From positions 1,800,019 to 1,864,018 of the forward strand of contig BCKC01000007.1 of NCBI GenBank assembly GCA_001600455.1: a DNA stretch of 64,000 nucleotides. Direction: 5' to 3'. Origin of the DNA: Endocalyx cinctus. Taxonomy: Eukaryota > Ascomycota > Sordariomycetes > Amphisphaeriales > Apiosporaceae. This document shows positions 33,690 through 44,631 of this stretch, piece by piece; position 1 is the stretch's first letter, and every line of letters begins with the position of its first letter. Position numbers and translations under genes: made by a program. The notes below the pieces were generated by a model. It worked only from the letters and a program-made list of their open reading frames with translations. It was not told the DNA's origin and made no database searches.

Positions 33690-34674
33690 ATGCAACCCAT
33701 CCGCTTGTGGATGTTTCGTAAGTCAAGCATATAGCTGATGTCAAAATCGTGAAACTAATTAACACGTCTACTACGCAGCTGAGGGGCCAAACCCACTGAA
33801 GGTAGCTGACTCGCTCATTACATACCTAGTAGATTTTTCTAACCCTGAATCCTATCATATTTTAGATCCTCTATATTTTCGAAGAGCTTTCGATACCTTA
33901 TGAAATAAAGAGGATCAATGCTCAAGATGTCAAGAAAGAACCACTCACCCGACTGAACCCTAACGGTCGGGTACCCAGTATGTGTTCAGTTTTTAAAGTA
34001 GTCCTTGCCTTGTGTTTCCCACAGAGCTCTTTTTTAGCTGACTACATAAAAGCCATCGAGGACCCCAACTCGGACCTTGTTCTCTGGGAATCTGGAGCTA
34101 TTATCACGTACCTTGTTGAAAAGTATGATACTGGCAGAACTATCACGCACGGAGACGGTAATGAAAAGCATCTTCTCAACCAGTGGCTTCATTTCCAGAC
34201 GAGTGGCCAGGGGCCTTATTTCGGTCAAGCTTCATGGTTAGTCAATTTCATTATACTACAGTTGAACTTATCTATAGTAAAACACGATTAATTCATTCCA
34301 AATACAGGTTCATCAGACTGCATCCCGAGAAGCTTCCTTCGGCTATTGAAAGATACGTAAATGAGATCAACAGAATACTTGGCGTTCTTGAGGGCCACCT
34401 CACGCACGGACAGTAAGGACTTCACTGACAGTATCGTCTGAGATGATTCAGCGGGCTAACGTAGATAAATAGATGGCTTGTGGGCGATAAGATGACTTAT
34501 GCCGACATGGCATGGGTTCCATATACCTATGCGCTAGAATTCATGCTTGACAAGCCCCGTGATGAGATACTGAAGGATTTCCCCAACGTGTCAGCTTGGT
34601 ATGGCCGTCTTACTTCAAGGCCGTCCTGGGCAAGGTCGCTAGAGATAAGAGGCGAACTGTTGCAGTCGGGATGA
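33690..34674 (+). CDS. Glutathione S-transferase
   Basis: Six short exons: 33690-33717, 33779-33801, 33866-33977, 34053-34236, 34308-34412 and 34473-34674; 217 aa with all phases matching. The thioredoxin-fold N-domain begins MQPIRLWMF, then GPNPLK, LYIFEELSIPYE, NPNGRVP and WESGAIITYLVEKYD, the Glu-Ser glutathione-binding motif of Ure2p/GTT-like fungal GSTs. The helical C-domain has WLHFQTSGQGPYFGQ, WLVGDKMTYADMAWVPY and a closing FPNVSAWYGRLTSRPSW. Length is normal for the family. The enzyme would conjugate GSH to electrophiles in the cytosol; GSTs of this class also occur in toxin or sulfur-insertion steps of secondary metabolism. Tandem position behind the hydratase, same strand, but 280 nt apart. 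Confidence 0.9.
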
Positions 34675-34770
34675 CGGCAGGATTCATACTACATCAGGGG
34701 TGCTTGGTACCATACGTTGATTGATTCTGGTGGTAGTTACCATACAATAACCGGCAAGTAGCTTACAAGT

Positions 34771-34822
34771 AGTCGGCATATAATCGGCAGGTAATCGGCG
34801 ACTAGTCGGCACATAGTCGGCT
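34771..34822. repeat. Degenerate AGTCGGCA tandem repeat
   Basis: Five consecutive 10-12 bp units built on (T)ARTCGGCA: agtcggcatata, atcggcaggta, atcggcgacta, gtcggcacata, gtcggctgg. It lies in the 3' flank of the GST. Confidence 0.8.
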
Positions 34823-35277
34823 GGTTTTTGCCAAGTTCTCTTCTGCGTCGTAAAATTTCTGACCAATATCATCGCATTTCTTACCCAATTGCAATGACGA
34901 ATAACAAACTTCAATAATTATTTCCTAAAGTTATGTGTCTATTTTTAAATACTTATTTTTGAGATCTAATTTCTTTCTGGTTCTAATATGTTCAGGAGCA
35001 ACTTCAACTTGAATGTCAGGTTTAGGTAGTATTAGTAGACGTAGCCACCTATCTCAATTGTAGTCCTTCAGTCATCAACTGTGCATATCATTTCAAACTT
35101 CTATCCTTCTTTTGCTCTACTGTTAATTTAAACCTTGTATGTCAGATATTGCGCTCGTATTGCTTCATGCCCAATGAAGACATTCACCTCTTACAAGGTT
35201 GCCTATCATAGACTCCGGTGGTCCTTAGGCAGATTTGACAATGGCTACATTTACGGATGAACAATATGCTTACCTAG
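34823..35277. other. Region where the rhodopsin-gene 5' half should be
   Basis: AT-rich, no transmembrane coding frame on the plus strand, although the downstream gene requires ~120-150 further N-terminal residues. Confidence 0.45.
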
Positions 35278-35974
35278 TCGCACACCGACGATAACTGATG
35301 CGCACTGCATTTCACTCTATACCCTAAGCCTTGCGACAACCTCTGTCCATATCGCCACCGACTTCGCCATCCTGTTCTTGCCGGTACCTCTTGTTTTAAA
35401 ACTACAAACGTCGGCCGAAAAAAAACGTCTCATTATGCTTACCTTTTTGGTCGGTGCTAGGTAAGTTTGATATGCCAGCCAACACGGTTCTCTCTTCAAG
35501 AGTGTTCTAATCAATATTATTATTCAGCGTGTGTCTTGTCAGCGACGCCCGAATTCCGGTCTGGGCGGAGCCTCCTAGCAACGATATTGGCCGTGAGTGC
35601 CACTTGACCTCTTTAGGCAATTTGAGAACTGTTTAGTTATATTGACATGCTAATAATGCGGAAAAATAGGGTCGCAAGTACCCAGCGGCTTGCTCGCGTC
35701 GGCGGAAATCACCATCGGATTCCTGGCCGCTTCGTTCCCAACATACAGACCACTTATGACAAAATATCTGAAAAGGCAAAACCAGAGCCGCCCTTCGAAA
35801 AATAGCGAATACTTAGAACTGGGTCGCGGTAATTACGGGGAGCGACAGCACTCGGTATCGGTATCGGCACGCATAGGCCACAAGACTAACCATACTGGTA
35901 TTCTCGTGACGGACGAGATCGAGCTTAATAGACACTTTCAGCAAGGGGAGATTTCCAATGACGAAAGAAGATGA
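35278..35974 (+). pseudogene. 5'-truncated rhodopsin-domain (PTH11-like) membrane protein
   Basis: Three consecutive exons join in frame: 35278-35460, 35528-35592 and 35670-35974. The protein reads C...Y...ATTSVHIATDFAILFLPVPL (fifth helix of the fungal rhodopsin domain, with the TD-x5-LP signature), KKRLIMLTFLVGA (sixth helix) and LLASAEITIGFLAASFPTYRPL (seventh helix, the E-x-x-x-G...P-x-x-RP motif), then a polar cytoplasmic tail to 35974. An acceptor-like CTTACCTAG precedes 35278, so upstream exons once existed, but helices 1-4 are absent. Related proteins are seven-helix plasma-membrane receptors or sensors. Truncated, hence called a pseudogene. Confidence 0.7.
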
Positions 35975-36902
35975 ATACGCACCTGGCTCGGGCAGGCAAT
36001 AAAAATTAGGATGAGCGGGAAAAAATTGGGAGATGAAATCTTCCGAACTAAATATTCACGACCGAAATGGTATAGACACTATTTCGGCTGTTACTGTAAA
36101 CTATATTATGAAACACTGTTCATTTTAACCCGATATTCAAATCAAAATTACGAAACTTGTGCGACATGTTTTAATTCAAGAAATGAGAAGTCAGTCCACC
36201 AAAAAGCCTAAGTCTTAAACCCAGTTAAGTTTTACAAATCAAAAAGGAGAAGTTTAAGCTTGGGATATTTATCGCTGGGGCGGGCAGGGTGATGTCTTTT
36301 CTTTTTTGGAGGGGAAAAAAAGTTCTTTACGCTTAAGCAAATGGGAAGGCGATATTGACACGTAAATATTGAGTTATATCTGGATATCCGGAGTATTTAT
36401 GTATATACATAGGTAGATACCTCGAAAGTACAATGACGAAGGCACAGAGTGAGGGAGCTACACCACACTTTTAATTAGTAGGAAGTTTCACCCCACTTTC
36501 AGGTAGTAGGTGTTAGAATGTTTCGAAAATTCAGAAAATTATTATTGATCTTCTCGGTGATCGGGACATACACGCTGCGCGGCTCCCAACAATTAATCCG
36601 CTGTAATTGATTTATTCCCCCGTAATTGACCCCTTGTCTGCGTTACATAGCACAAAGACCAGAGCATACGGCGCCGTGATCGACTGAGTACATTATGTAA
36701 GTCTTCAGGTATGTACTTAATTACGTGCGGAAGGTTGCCGCACCGCTGACAAATGCCACCATCTTTAGTTAACAGCAATGCCTTTGTTGCCCATCGAGCC
36801 GGATCATTACTTATTAGGCCTTTTTTTTTTCATATTCCCATTGATTGTCTTTTACCTACTTGACTTCATATTAATGTTTTAATCAATAGTTTCCGGTTCA
36901 CA
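35975..36902. other. Intergenic
   Basis: AT-rich. An imperfect direct repeat around 36460-36510 (CACACTTTTAATTAGTAGGAAG / CCCCACTTTCAGGTAGTAGG). T10 run near 36822. Promoter of the saccharopine dehydrogenase-like gene at the right end. Confidence 0.45.
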
Positions 36903-38445
36903 ATGGCTGATTCTAAATCTTCACGAAAATATGATATCCTACTGATGGGAGCGACCGGTTACACAGGTGCACTTGTAGCGGAGCACATCACAGCAAACTT
37001 CCCAACAGACTTAAAATGGGCAATTTCAGGAACATCTCAGACCAAGCTCGAACGGCTAGCAGAGAAATTGAGCGGGGTAGTTGATAGAGTACAGCCCGGT
37101 GAGATATTCATGTCTTCCTTTGCTAATAAGAAAGAAAAAAAATCTTAATTTGTATTGGAGCGCTAACCGTAAATATAGTCATCGAGATCATCTCCGTAGA
37201 AGATGAGGACCGACTAAATTCCGTCATCAAACAGTCCCGTGTCTGTATTAGCACTGTTTTCTACGCTCTTGCAGGCGAGCAGATTGTACGCGCTTGCGCA
37301 GAGAATGGCACAGATTATGTAGATTGGTATGTGGTGTGGAGACCGATGTCTTATACCCAGGTCTGATGTTTAATGTTTTACCGCTAATTAGACTGCTCTC
37401 TAGTGCCGCTGTTCCAACCCTCGTCCAGACCTGGATTCGAAAATACCATGATAAGGCTAAGGAGACTAGCGCTGCAGTATGTGATCGTGGAGTAGTCTGC
37501 GCAACATATATTTATACATGGATAACTGACGGCTTTGTAGTTGATCCACGCCTGTGGTGCTTTGATCACACCTTTAGACCTCATGGTATGGATCGCGGCA
37601 CAGGAAATCCGGGACAAATGGTCGTTAAAACTTCGGGATGTCACGCTTCGCCTCGATGAACTGGAGTGAGTACTCATTGCTTAATTATATATTATGCTAA
37701 GGTGTTGCATTTCCACTAACGGGGCACCATCAGTACGAATCTCAGTGGCGGTACAGTGCGGACCGTCATTGGACACGCATCCATGGGATCCAAGATAACT
37801 AAAGAGGCAGAACAACCATCGGCGCTGTCCCCGATAGTTCACCTTGGGATGCCATCCGCGAAGGCCGGTGTACATTACCATGATAAACTCGGTTGGCTTG
37901 CGGCTTCATCTGTGACTGCCGATCAGGACAGAGCTTTGATCTACAGAACCTGGGGCCTGCTTCATAATACAGAAAGCAGATACGGACCGAATTTCTCCTT
38001 CAACGAATATGAAAAGGCGCTGTCTATGCTTGGAGGAATCGGATTGCTGCTTCAAGGCTACATCATCGGCCTAATAATGTCGTTGACCAGGATTCCTTTT
38101 CTCAAGAACCTCATGCTTTCCGCCGCGCCTGATGCGGGGAGTGGCCCTGACATAGAGAAGGCTAAGTCTATAGCCGTCTCGATGGAGGCAGTTGCAGTGG
38201 CAGACCAGGGTGCCGGAGGTGGCGGAACTTCGAAGCAAGTACATGTAAAGTTTCTTTACCCCTACGGTCACTATCCCGTGACGGCCCTATTTATGGGACA
38301 AGCGGCCGCATCTCTGCTCTATAATAGGCAGCTAGAAGGGGGTCTGACCGGGGGCTGTTTGACGCCGGCTATCTTAGGACGGGATTTTGTGGAAAGGGTT
38401 CAGTCGCTAGGCGTGCAATGGAGTGTGGGCTTTGAGGAAAGTTGA
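36903..38445 (+). CDS. Saccharopine dehydrogenase-like oxidoreductase
   Basis: Exons 36903-37098, 37179-37326, 37404-37476, 37541-37665 and 37734-38445; 417 aa, phases consistent. It begins with a Rossmann fold (ILLMGATGYTGALVAEH), then ISGTSQTKLERLAEKL, FYALAGEQIVRACAENGTDYVD, KYHDKAKET, the GALITPLDLMVW segment, and GGTVRTVIGHAS typical of the fungal/animal saccharopine-dehydrogenase-like and trans-acting enoyl-reductase group. A central hydrophobic stretch near residues 282-297 (GGIGLLLQGYIIGLIMS) is a membrane-association feature of this group. Length matches the usual 410-430. These proteins are NADP-binding and lipid-droplet- or membrane-associated; true lysine-pathway activity is not implied. 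The family's DCTGE motif reads DCAAVP here, so the nucleotide/substrate loop may be altered. Confidence 0.85.
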
Positions 38446-39327
38446 TCCTTCTCGTTAATACATTTGTTCATTATTATTGTCGTAGTATTAATTGCTCGTA
38501 TCCTTACTTATAATCTTAAGAATTTCCTTTTACCTACTTAATCAGTGGCGATGAGCAGCCAGACACGACGTAGAAATAAAGTTTCTACTTGTTCCCACTA
38601 GCGTGTCTAAATAAGCAAGTGGGAAAGGGGTGATTACAGCCATCCACGGATTATTTATATTAAATATAATAATAATTTTGGGTTTTGACATATATTTGCA
38701 CCTTTTTGAAAGCATTACTAACGTGATATTAGCTGGCTGTAATGAGCTGTTGCAGCAACCATTGCTGCCTATTAACGGCTGTTTAAATTGTATGCTCAAT
38801 TGCTGTGATTGTATTCAATCAACTATCTTTCACTGAAAATTTCACTATTCATTTCCCATCAGTGGAGTGCGCAGGCTGATATATAGTGATTATTACCAGG
38901 CTTCATTACTAATGAATTAGCATTACCGCCACTAATAATTAATGCTGCCAATAGCTCGCAACACTGGCTGCATGGTCACTAAACACCTAAACAGCCCCAT
39001 TTCGCGCTAGTTATTAGGTACTTAAGTACTTGGCATTCCATATCAGGATACTTTTGACTAGACCATTGGCATAATCCCCCCTATTTTATACAAGATGGCT
39101 TTGTGGGTTCTTTTATATATATTATAGTATAATTTTTTATTTTTGGTGAAATCAAGATCATTTTCAAAGTAAAAAGCTAAGCTCGGGTGTCTCAACCTCA
39201 GATTGTTTATTGTTGGTATTCAAGAGAGGACTGGATTTATCACGTCTCTATCCATCAGCTGATGAAAACCATCAATTTAGGTCAAACCCCACAGGAGTCG
39301 TGGTAGAAAATTGATGATTTTAAGCAT
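38446..39327. other. Intergenic, convergent 3' region
   Basis: Between two converging genes. TACTTAAGTACTT palindrome at 39017-39029. Weak antisense frames at 38542-38836 are not called. Confidence 0.5.
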
Positions 39328-39890
39328 TTAAGCCACCGGCGTATTCACAACCTCGCCGTTTTCTATGTACGTCGTCTCCCAACCGACCTTGAGCTGGCCT
39401 TTAGAGGAGTCGATCCAGCCCACTTCCACCTCGCGACCTCGCACCTGGTATTCGGGATCAGATGTCAACTCTAGCATATCTTCGAAGTTGCGAACGTAGT
39501 AAGTGAGAGTTAGATGGGCCTCGTTCATAGTCCAGCCAGGCCGAGTCTTTTCGAGTTGGGGCAGAAATTTGGGAGCGAAGGCGGACGGCGTAAAAGTCTA
39601 AATTTATATCACGACATTAAAAATCAGTTTATAATCAATTCCGATGAAACCTAGCAATAAAGGGTGGACCAAGTGAGCAAAGCAAGAGAAGAAAGGTTGA
39701 CATATAAAACAAGAAACGAAAAGGCGGGGTGATCTCTCACCGATGTGTACCGAACGACGTTGTGCTTCTTCACCAGCGCAACCCACTTTGGCGTAAGCTC
39801 ATCCTGCACGAACTTTATAAAGTCATCGTCGGAAACTGAATCGAGTTTATAATGAAAAGCCTCGATCTTAAGAAGTTGCGTTGAGGCCAT
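39328..39890 (-). CDS. EthD-domain protein (polyketide decarboxylase-like)
   Basis: Exons 39890-39741 and 39597-39328 with a 143-nt intron; 139 aa. It starts MASTQLLKIEAFHYKL, then FIKFVQDELTPKWVALVKKH and VVRYTS, and exon 2 TFTPSAFAPKFLP, NEAHLTLTYYVRN, MLELTSDPEYQ, ending in the strand GWETTYIENGEVVN. This is the dimeric alpha/beta-barrel EthD fold as found in fungal aromatic polyketide clusters, where relatives (TpcK/GedI-type) decarboxylate an anthraquinone carboxylic-acid intermediate. That role is inference from family and neighbours: an AflR-like regulator and a DUF1772 protein follow within 4 kb. Soluble and cytosolic. The C-terminus looks complete. Confidence 0.82.
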
Positions 39891-40882
39891 GATGATTTAT
39901 ATTTTGTTCTGTTGTCTTTTTTTTTTTTTTTTTTTTTTTGCCAACGTTCTGAAAATATGAGAAAAGTGCGAGCGTGTAAGACAAGAATTAGTTGGGAGCA
40001 TCAAGTAAATTATTTACTAATTATTTAGCCCTCTTATGTAGCTAACAGGATGGTGAAACTTTTCTACATGGATGTGGCAAATATCGGCAGGTTTCTCGGT
40101 GCAACAATGAGGGGATGGCGAGGTGTAGCAGTAGGGTAGTTAATTTATCATGTCTTTCTTCAACGGTGACGAGTAATTAAGTTGTCTCACACCCGAATCG
40201 TGACGTTGAAAGGAGAGAGTGCCGCCGCAAGTGACGATCTGATTAACAATTCGGGGGCCAAATATGTCTACTGTTCCAAAAAAAAAAAAAAGCCGTGCCT
40301 AGTGTAATGTTGGTTTTTAAGCAATCCAGACCAAGTACCTCCATGGAATATCCTGCAACTGTAGTACACTTCTACTGATGCGATACCACCCTGGTAACTT
40401 TTGGAATATATGTACCACCATGTTCACGTTATTCCGATCTGATTTATTGTCGTAAAATATGCATAACCCCTTCCCCACTTTCCAAATTGAGGCCATTAAT
40501 GGTTGCAAAGGGAAAGGTGACTGCATTTGAACTACTTGAAGTAATTCGCCCGCAATCAGCCAAAGACCCCCGTATTCATGACTGAAACTATATACGTACG
40601 GGTTGGTGCGACGTTACACTTATGCTGTAGGCTGTATGTGGCAACTAGTGCTTATCAGAAATGGCTGGGGAGGAAACGTGTTGGAAGCCGAATGTATTGC
40701 GGCGCAGGCTTGTGAACTTGAATTGTGTAGCCCCCCAGCACAATATTAAATGTAATATAGAGAAACAAAAGAGGCACGGCAGGACGGACTGGGCTTGCTT
40801 GCAATATTCCATAAGAGGCTCTAAGGAACATATTGATCTTAATTATACTAGAGCTAAAAAAGACAGGTTGAACATAATCGAA
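39891..40882. other. Intergenic between EthD gene and AflR-like relic
   Basis: T21 run at 39918-39939 directly upstream of the EthD start, A13 at 40278. Divergent promoter region for the two genes. No other gene supported; the ORF start at 40661 is upstream extension of the regulator frame, not used. Confidence 0.45.
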
Positions 40883-42097
40883 ATGCTTACACCGCGTAGT
40901 AATGATTATATGCCATTGAGGCAAACGTGCGATCGTTGCCGCGAGCTAAAGGTCCGTTGCACCGAAGACAAAAGTTCCCCGGTAATCGCCGGGTCTCCGG
41001 GGTCTGCCCCTTGCATACGATGTGTCCGAGCTGGTAATACCTGTTTATTTAGCCGTGAGTTCACTCTCAACATCATTCGAGCACGAGAAATCTAATAAGG
41101 TTCAATCTAGCAAAACATCCCAGTGGGCACCCAGTAACGAGGCCCGAAAGCAGAAAAGAAGCGCCAACTAGCAGCGTGGAAAGAGCGAACTCAGATGTTC
41201 AATGGTCTGAAGGTGATCTCTTCGCTAACAGTATCTTGACTAATGATAGGCTTCTACCGGGCATGATTGAGATAGAGCCTGCCCTCTATGAGCCAATGTT
41301 TTGACAACACACATGTGCAGTTCGACAACGACGGCTCTCCAAGCTCAAGTACACGGAGAACTTTAGATTCTACAGAGAGAAACATACAGCAAGTGTCTGA
41401 TATGAACCTACGTATATATCGCGTAATACGAACTGTTTCTACTCAGCAGCACGCAGTAAATGGAACCGATAGCGCCGCTGATAACATGCCGAGCTCAGAC
41501 GAGGTAATCGAATTGACGAGAGGCGTCATGGAACTCGGGGACCGAACTATAAAGTCTCAGGGTCAGTCAGATAGCCGGGAAATAATACCCCTCCCACACG
41601 GAGAGTGTTATTACGGGGAAAACTTCGCGGCATTACAGCCGGCGCAGCCGCCGGGGGTAAACTTTGTCGATACGAGCGCAGTACTTATAATGTTGGCGTG
41701 TCATGATCGCCTGTTGGGGCTGTTTTGTCTCGTTTGTTCGTCCTTGCAGGTTCAGGAAACCCGAAGACTGGGAGAGCCGAGGGGCACGGAGCAGCGGAGC
41801 CCGCTGGCCAGTGCTCAGGTGGTGATGACGGTTGAGCTCATCAAACATCTTCTCGAGAGGCTAGAACTAAGTTAAAAGCAGTTGGTCAGCGCAATGAGGC
41901 CACCAAAAAAAGACCTGCCAATCACGCCTGGTGCGGGTCAGAGCAGTGGGGAAGGGTCACATCAGCAGGTCGGTATGGAGACTGCTGGTCAGGGGCCCGA
42001 GAACAGATCGGTGGGGCTGTTGCGGGCAAAGCAAGCCTGGGTCTACGATTGCATACAAAGGATTAAATCTATCGTAAATAAACAAGAAATAATTTGA
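40883..42097 (+). pseudogene. AflR-like Zn2Cys6 cluster regulator, disrupted
   Basis: Exon 1 (40883-41054) encodes a Zn2Cys6 domain: CDRCRELKVRC, a long 16-residue loop, then CIRCVRAGNTC, the spacing seen in AflR-type regulators of aromatic polyketide clusters. A 56-nt intron (41055-41110) leads in frame to exon 2 (HPSGHPVTRP...). That frame ends at a TGA directly after YEPMF, at a T4 run (41299-41302); the +1 frame continues with DNTHVQFDND and the AflR-domain body (SAVLIMLACHDRLLGLF, VVMTVELIKHLLERL). It then meets an in-frame TAA at 41873-41875, after which the same frame runs on to 42097 with family-like C-terminal sequence (LLRAKQAWVYDCIQRI). Two independent lesions make this a likely pseudogene; the first alone could be a sequencing slip. 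Confidence 0.75.
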
Positions 42098-43283
42098 TGA
42101 CTTACTTTTTACTACTATGAAAGAGTATGGATAGGTGATCTATCCGATTACAGCTTGCCAAGAAACAGTACCTACTAAGTATCAAATATCACAAGAGCGG
42201 GACATTGCAAGAATTTTGATTCCTTCTCGGTATTAACTGTGTTCCAACTGTAACCCATAATTAACAAAAAAAAATTTCTAGGCACCAATTAGCGTTCAAA
42301 GACTGTCTGTTGGTACTGTCAAATTCCTGGGGAGTGCATGACCAGTGCTACGCCCCACTTCTACTTGAGTTTATTTTGGATTCATCACTAATTATATGTG
42401 GTTGGTGAGCATACAAAAGAGAACTTGAACACAGGGTTGGGACGTAGCACGGGCAGTGGTCCAATCTTTCACTTCCAAGCAGATCCATATTAAGGATTAT
42501 TCCATTACGACACGTCGTATTAGTGGATCACTGTTATGGGCGGCTAAGGTTACCTGTTTCGTAGGATTTACCAGTCTTTATTTTTCAACAGTTTGTACCT
42601 AGAAAGATTAAACCGTCAGCATCTTACAACTAAGTTGAGTAAGTAGATATAGGTAGTCAGTACGTAAGGGCAAATTAAACAGTGTTTTATGCCATTTAAT
42701 AGCTATTATACATATGATTAATGATTATCATGTAGTTACATTCCCGAAAGATGATTAATACGAAAATTCTTATGATTAAATATATTTTGGAAATATGTGT
42801 ATTGAGGTACTTGAATTCTATAACATAATAGCTTGCTTGAGCCTATCGTGTTGCGTTGGGTCTGTACCGCAGGAGATGTAATGCTAACAGCGAGCCGACA
42901 TTACCTAGGTACCAACTGATACGGTAGGTAGGTAAGCTAGCAGGATGGTAAATTTCATTATGAATATACCAATCGGTCGGGGTCAAGTACGTAAAGTGAA
43001 GTAAATGCATTAGCCTTTACCAACATAATAAGGAAAAATAATGGCGCAAAGGTTGATACGTAGGTATGTATCTTAGGCGTCATACATGAGGGAGCTGACG
43101 CACATTTTAAGCCCTATGTTTCTGTAACCGCCCCCCCCCCCCTCCTGAACTTCGCAAAGTAGTAAATTCGTGTCGGCATCATCTCCTAAATTCTCGCTGA
43201 TCTTTACTCTCATAGATTCTTTGCCCAGAACTTCAAATACTGTTATCTAATGGCATACTTGATCTATTACGCACTTACGTACA
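42098..43283. other. Intergenic
   Basis: AT-rich with a C12 run at 43131-43142. GTAGGTAGGTAAG simple repeat near 42925. No gene supported. Confidence 0.5.
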
Positions 43284-43766
43284 ATGTCGTCGCTTCCCTA
43301 CCTTGTGCCAGTCATCTCATCGACTTGTTCTCTCTACTTCGCCTGGGATCAACTTTTATTCCTGCGTTTGTTCCTAAAGAAAGATATCCAGCACCACAGC
43401 AATCGCCTCCAGGCATCCTATTGGCAAAGCTTCTTTCCCACCGCGTCTACGTTCATCATCGGACTCATCGTCGTTACCTCGGCCTCTTCATTTTCCCTCT
43501 TGCGGAATTCGGCCGCTATTCTTCAGCAAAAGGGTGCCTACAACTGGTATCTTGCCGGCGGATCACTAGCGCTTTGCCACTTTCTCTGGGTACCTGCTAT
43601 CAAGCCGGTGATTGATGTCCTGCAGGACGATAAGAAGGACGTCGACAAAGGCGCTGAGACCCTGCAACGCTGGATAAATATTCACCTCACTCGGTTTTTG
43701 AGCGTCGATATTGCATGTTGGGTCAGCTGCACTGTAGCTGCCATTAAAACACTGTCAGTTGCGTAG
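43284..43766 (+). CDS. DUF1772 integral membrane protein (anthrone-oxygenase-like)
   Basis: Single exon, 160 aa from the ATG at 43284. Four transmembrane segments are visible, around residues 3-20 (LPYLVPVISSTCSLYFAW), 55-72 (STFIIGLIVVTSASSF), 88-104 (WYLAGGSLALCHFLWVP) and 138-155 (SVDIACWVSCTVAAI). The conserved core of the family is present: NRLQASYWQSFFPTA after the first helix, HFLWVPAIKP, and LQRWINIHLTRFLSVD before the last helix. Family members include fungal anthrone oxygenases (HypC/TpcL/GedH type), small cofactor-free membrane proteins that oxidise anthrones to anthraquinones. Proximity to an EthD gene and an AflR-like regulator supports that role, but many DUF1772 proteins are unrelated to metabolism, so the function is inference. 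Confidence 0.75.
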   Translation: MSSLPYLVPVISSTCSLYFAWDQLLFLRLFLKKDIQHHSNRLQASYWQSFFPTASTFIIGLIVVTSASSFSLLRNSAAILQQKGAYNWYLAGGSLALCHFLWVPAIKPVIDVLQDDKKDVDKGAETLQRWINIHLTRFLSVDIACWVSCTVAAIKTLSVA

Positions 43767-43978
43767 TTAGTGTGCAGGCTTCGAGGCAATGGAACATCCA
43801 TCACCGCGTCTGCGGCTATAAATAGTACTACCTTAGTAGAAACAATAACATAATGTACAACTTTCCACATTAATAAGAAGCAAAAAGGGAGACGCGGAGG
43901 AGAATTCTACGAATTTATGTATCTCGGAGCTTATTGGCTCAACATATGTATCTTAGGAAAAGACAAAGTCCATTCCTA

Positions 43979-44288
43979 TGGCTTTACAGTGGGATCCCAT
44001 GGGTTCCCACGACCCACCCCTGCCTCCCATGGAGGCTTGGCAAAACCCATGAAAATCCCACGAAATGTTTTTTTTTTTTTTTTTTTTTTCATTTAAAAGA
44101 AAAAAAAAAGTTGATTTAAAATCAATATATATGCATATTTAATTAGTTTTATAGGGAAAAAAGAATTTCGATAATGATTATTTTATTATTCTTTTTACTA
44201 TCGTAAAAATCCTATAGGACTTATTCTACTCCCATCGGATCCCATGGGGACATGGGATCTTGGCGTTGGGATGGGAGGGTAAAATCAT
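43979..44288. repeat. Dispersed MITE-like element, copy 2
   Basis: A ~310-bp unit with GC-rich ends and a T22/AT-rich core. The left end (CCTATGGCTTTACAGTGGGATCC) and the reverse complement of the right end (CCATATGATTTTACCCTCCCATCC) are imperfect inverted repeats. Inside both ends lie GGATCCCATGGG palindromes. The right end matches the element at 31395-31452. No open frame. Non-autonomous transposon or foldback repeat is the simplest reading. Confidence 0.5.
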
Positions 44289-44631
44289 ATGGACTATTCC
44301 GTCACACATAATTATAATCAACTATTCCCCCCAGATATTGACTCGGATGCTTAATCCAGTGTGAACATCCAGCAGAGGAGAAACAAAAGGGCATTAATCT
44401 TTGAATGATACGTTGACTTAGCTAGATATGTCAATGTCAAAGGTGAGATAGGCTCGGAAGAACTTAACTAATAATTATCGTACCTAAGAATTTCAGATGA
44501 GAGAGAACATCGCTCCCTATTGCGTAGGGTAAGTCCATTACTTACTTTTACTACATTAGCTTGGTAGGCGGGTAATTATAAGTTACTATAAGGACAGGCT
44601 TAATTGTCCTTAGGGACGTAATATCACTTAA

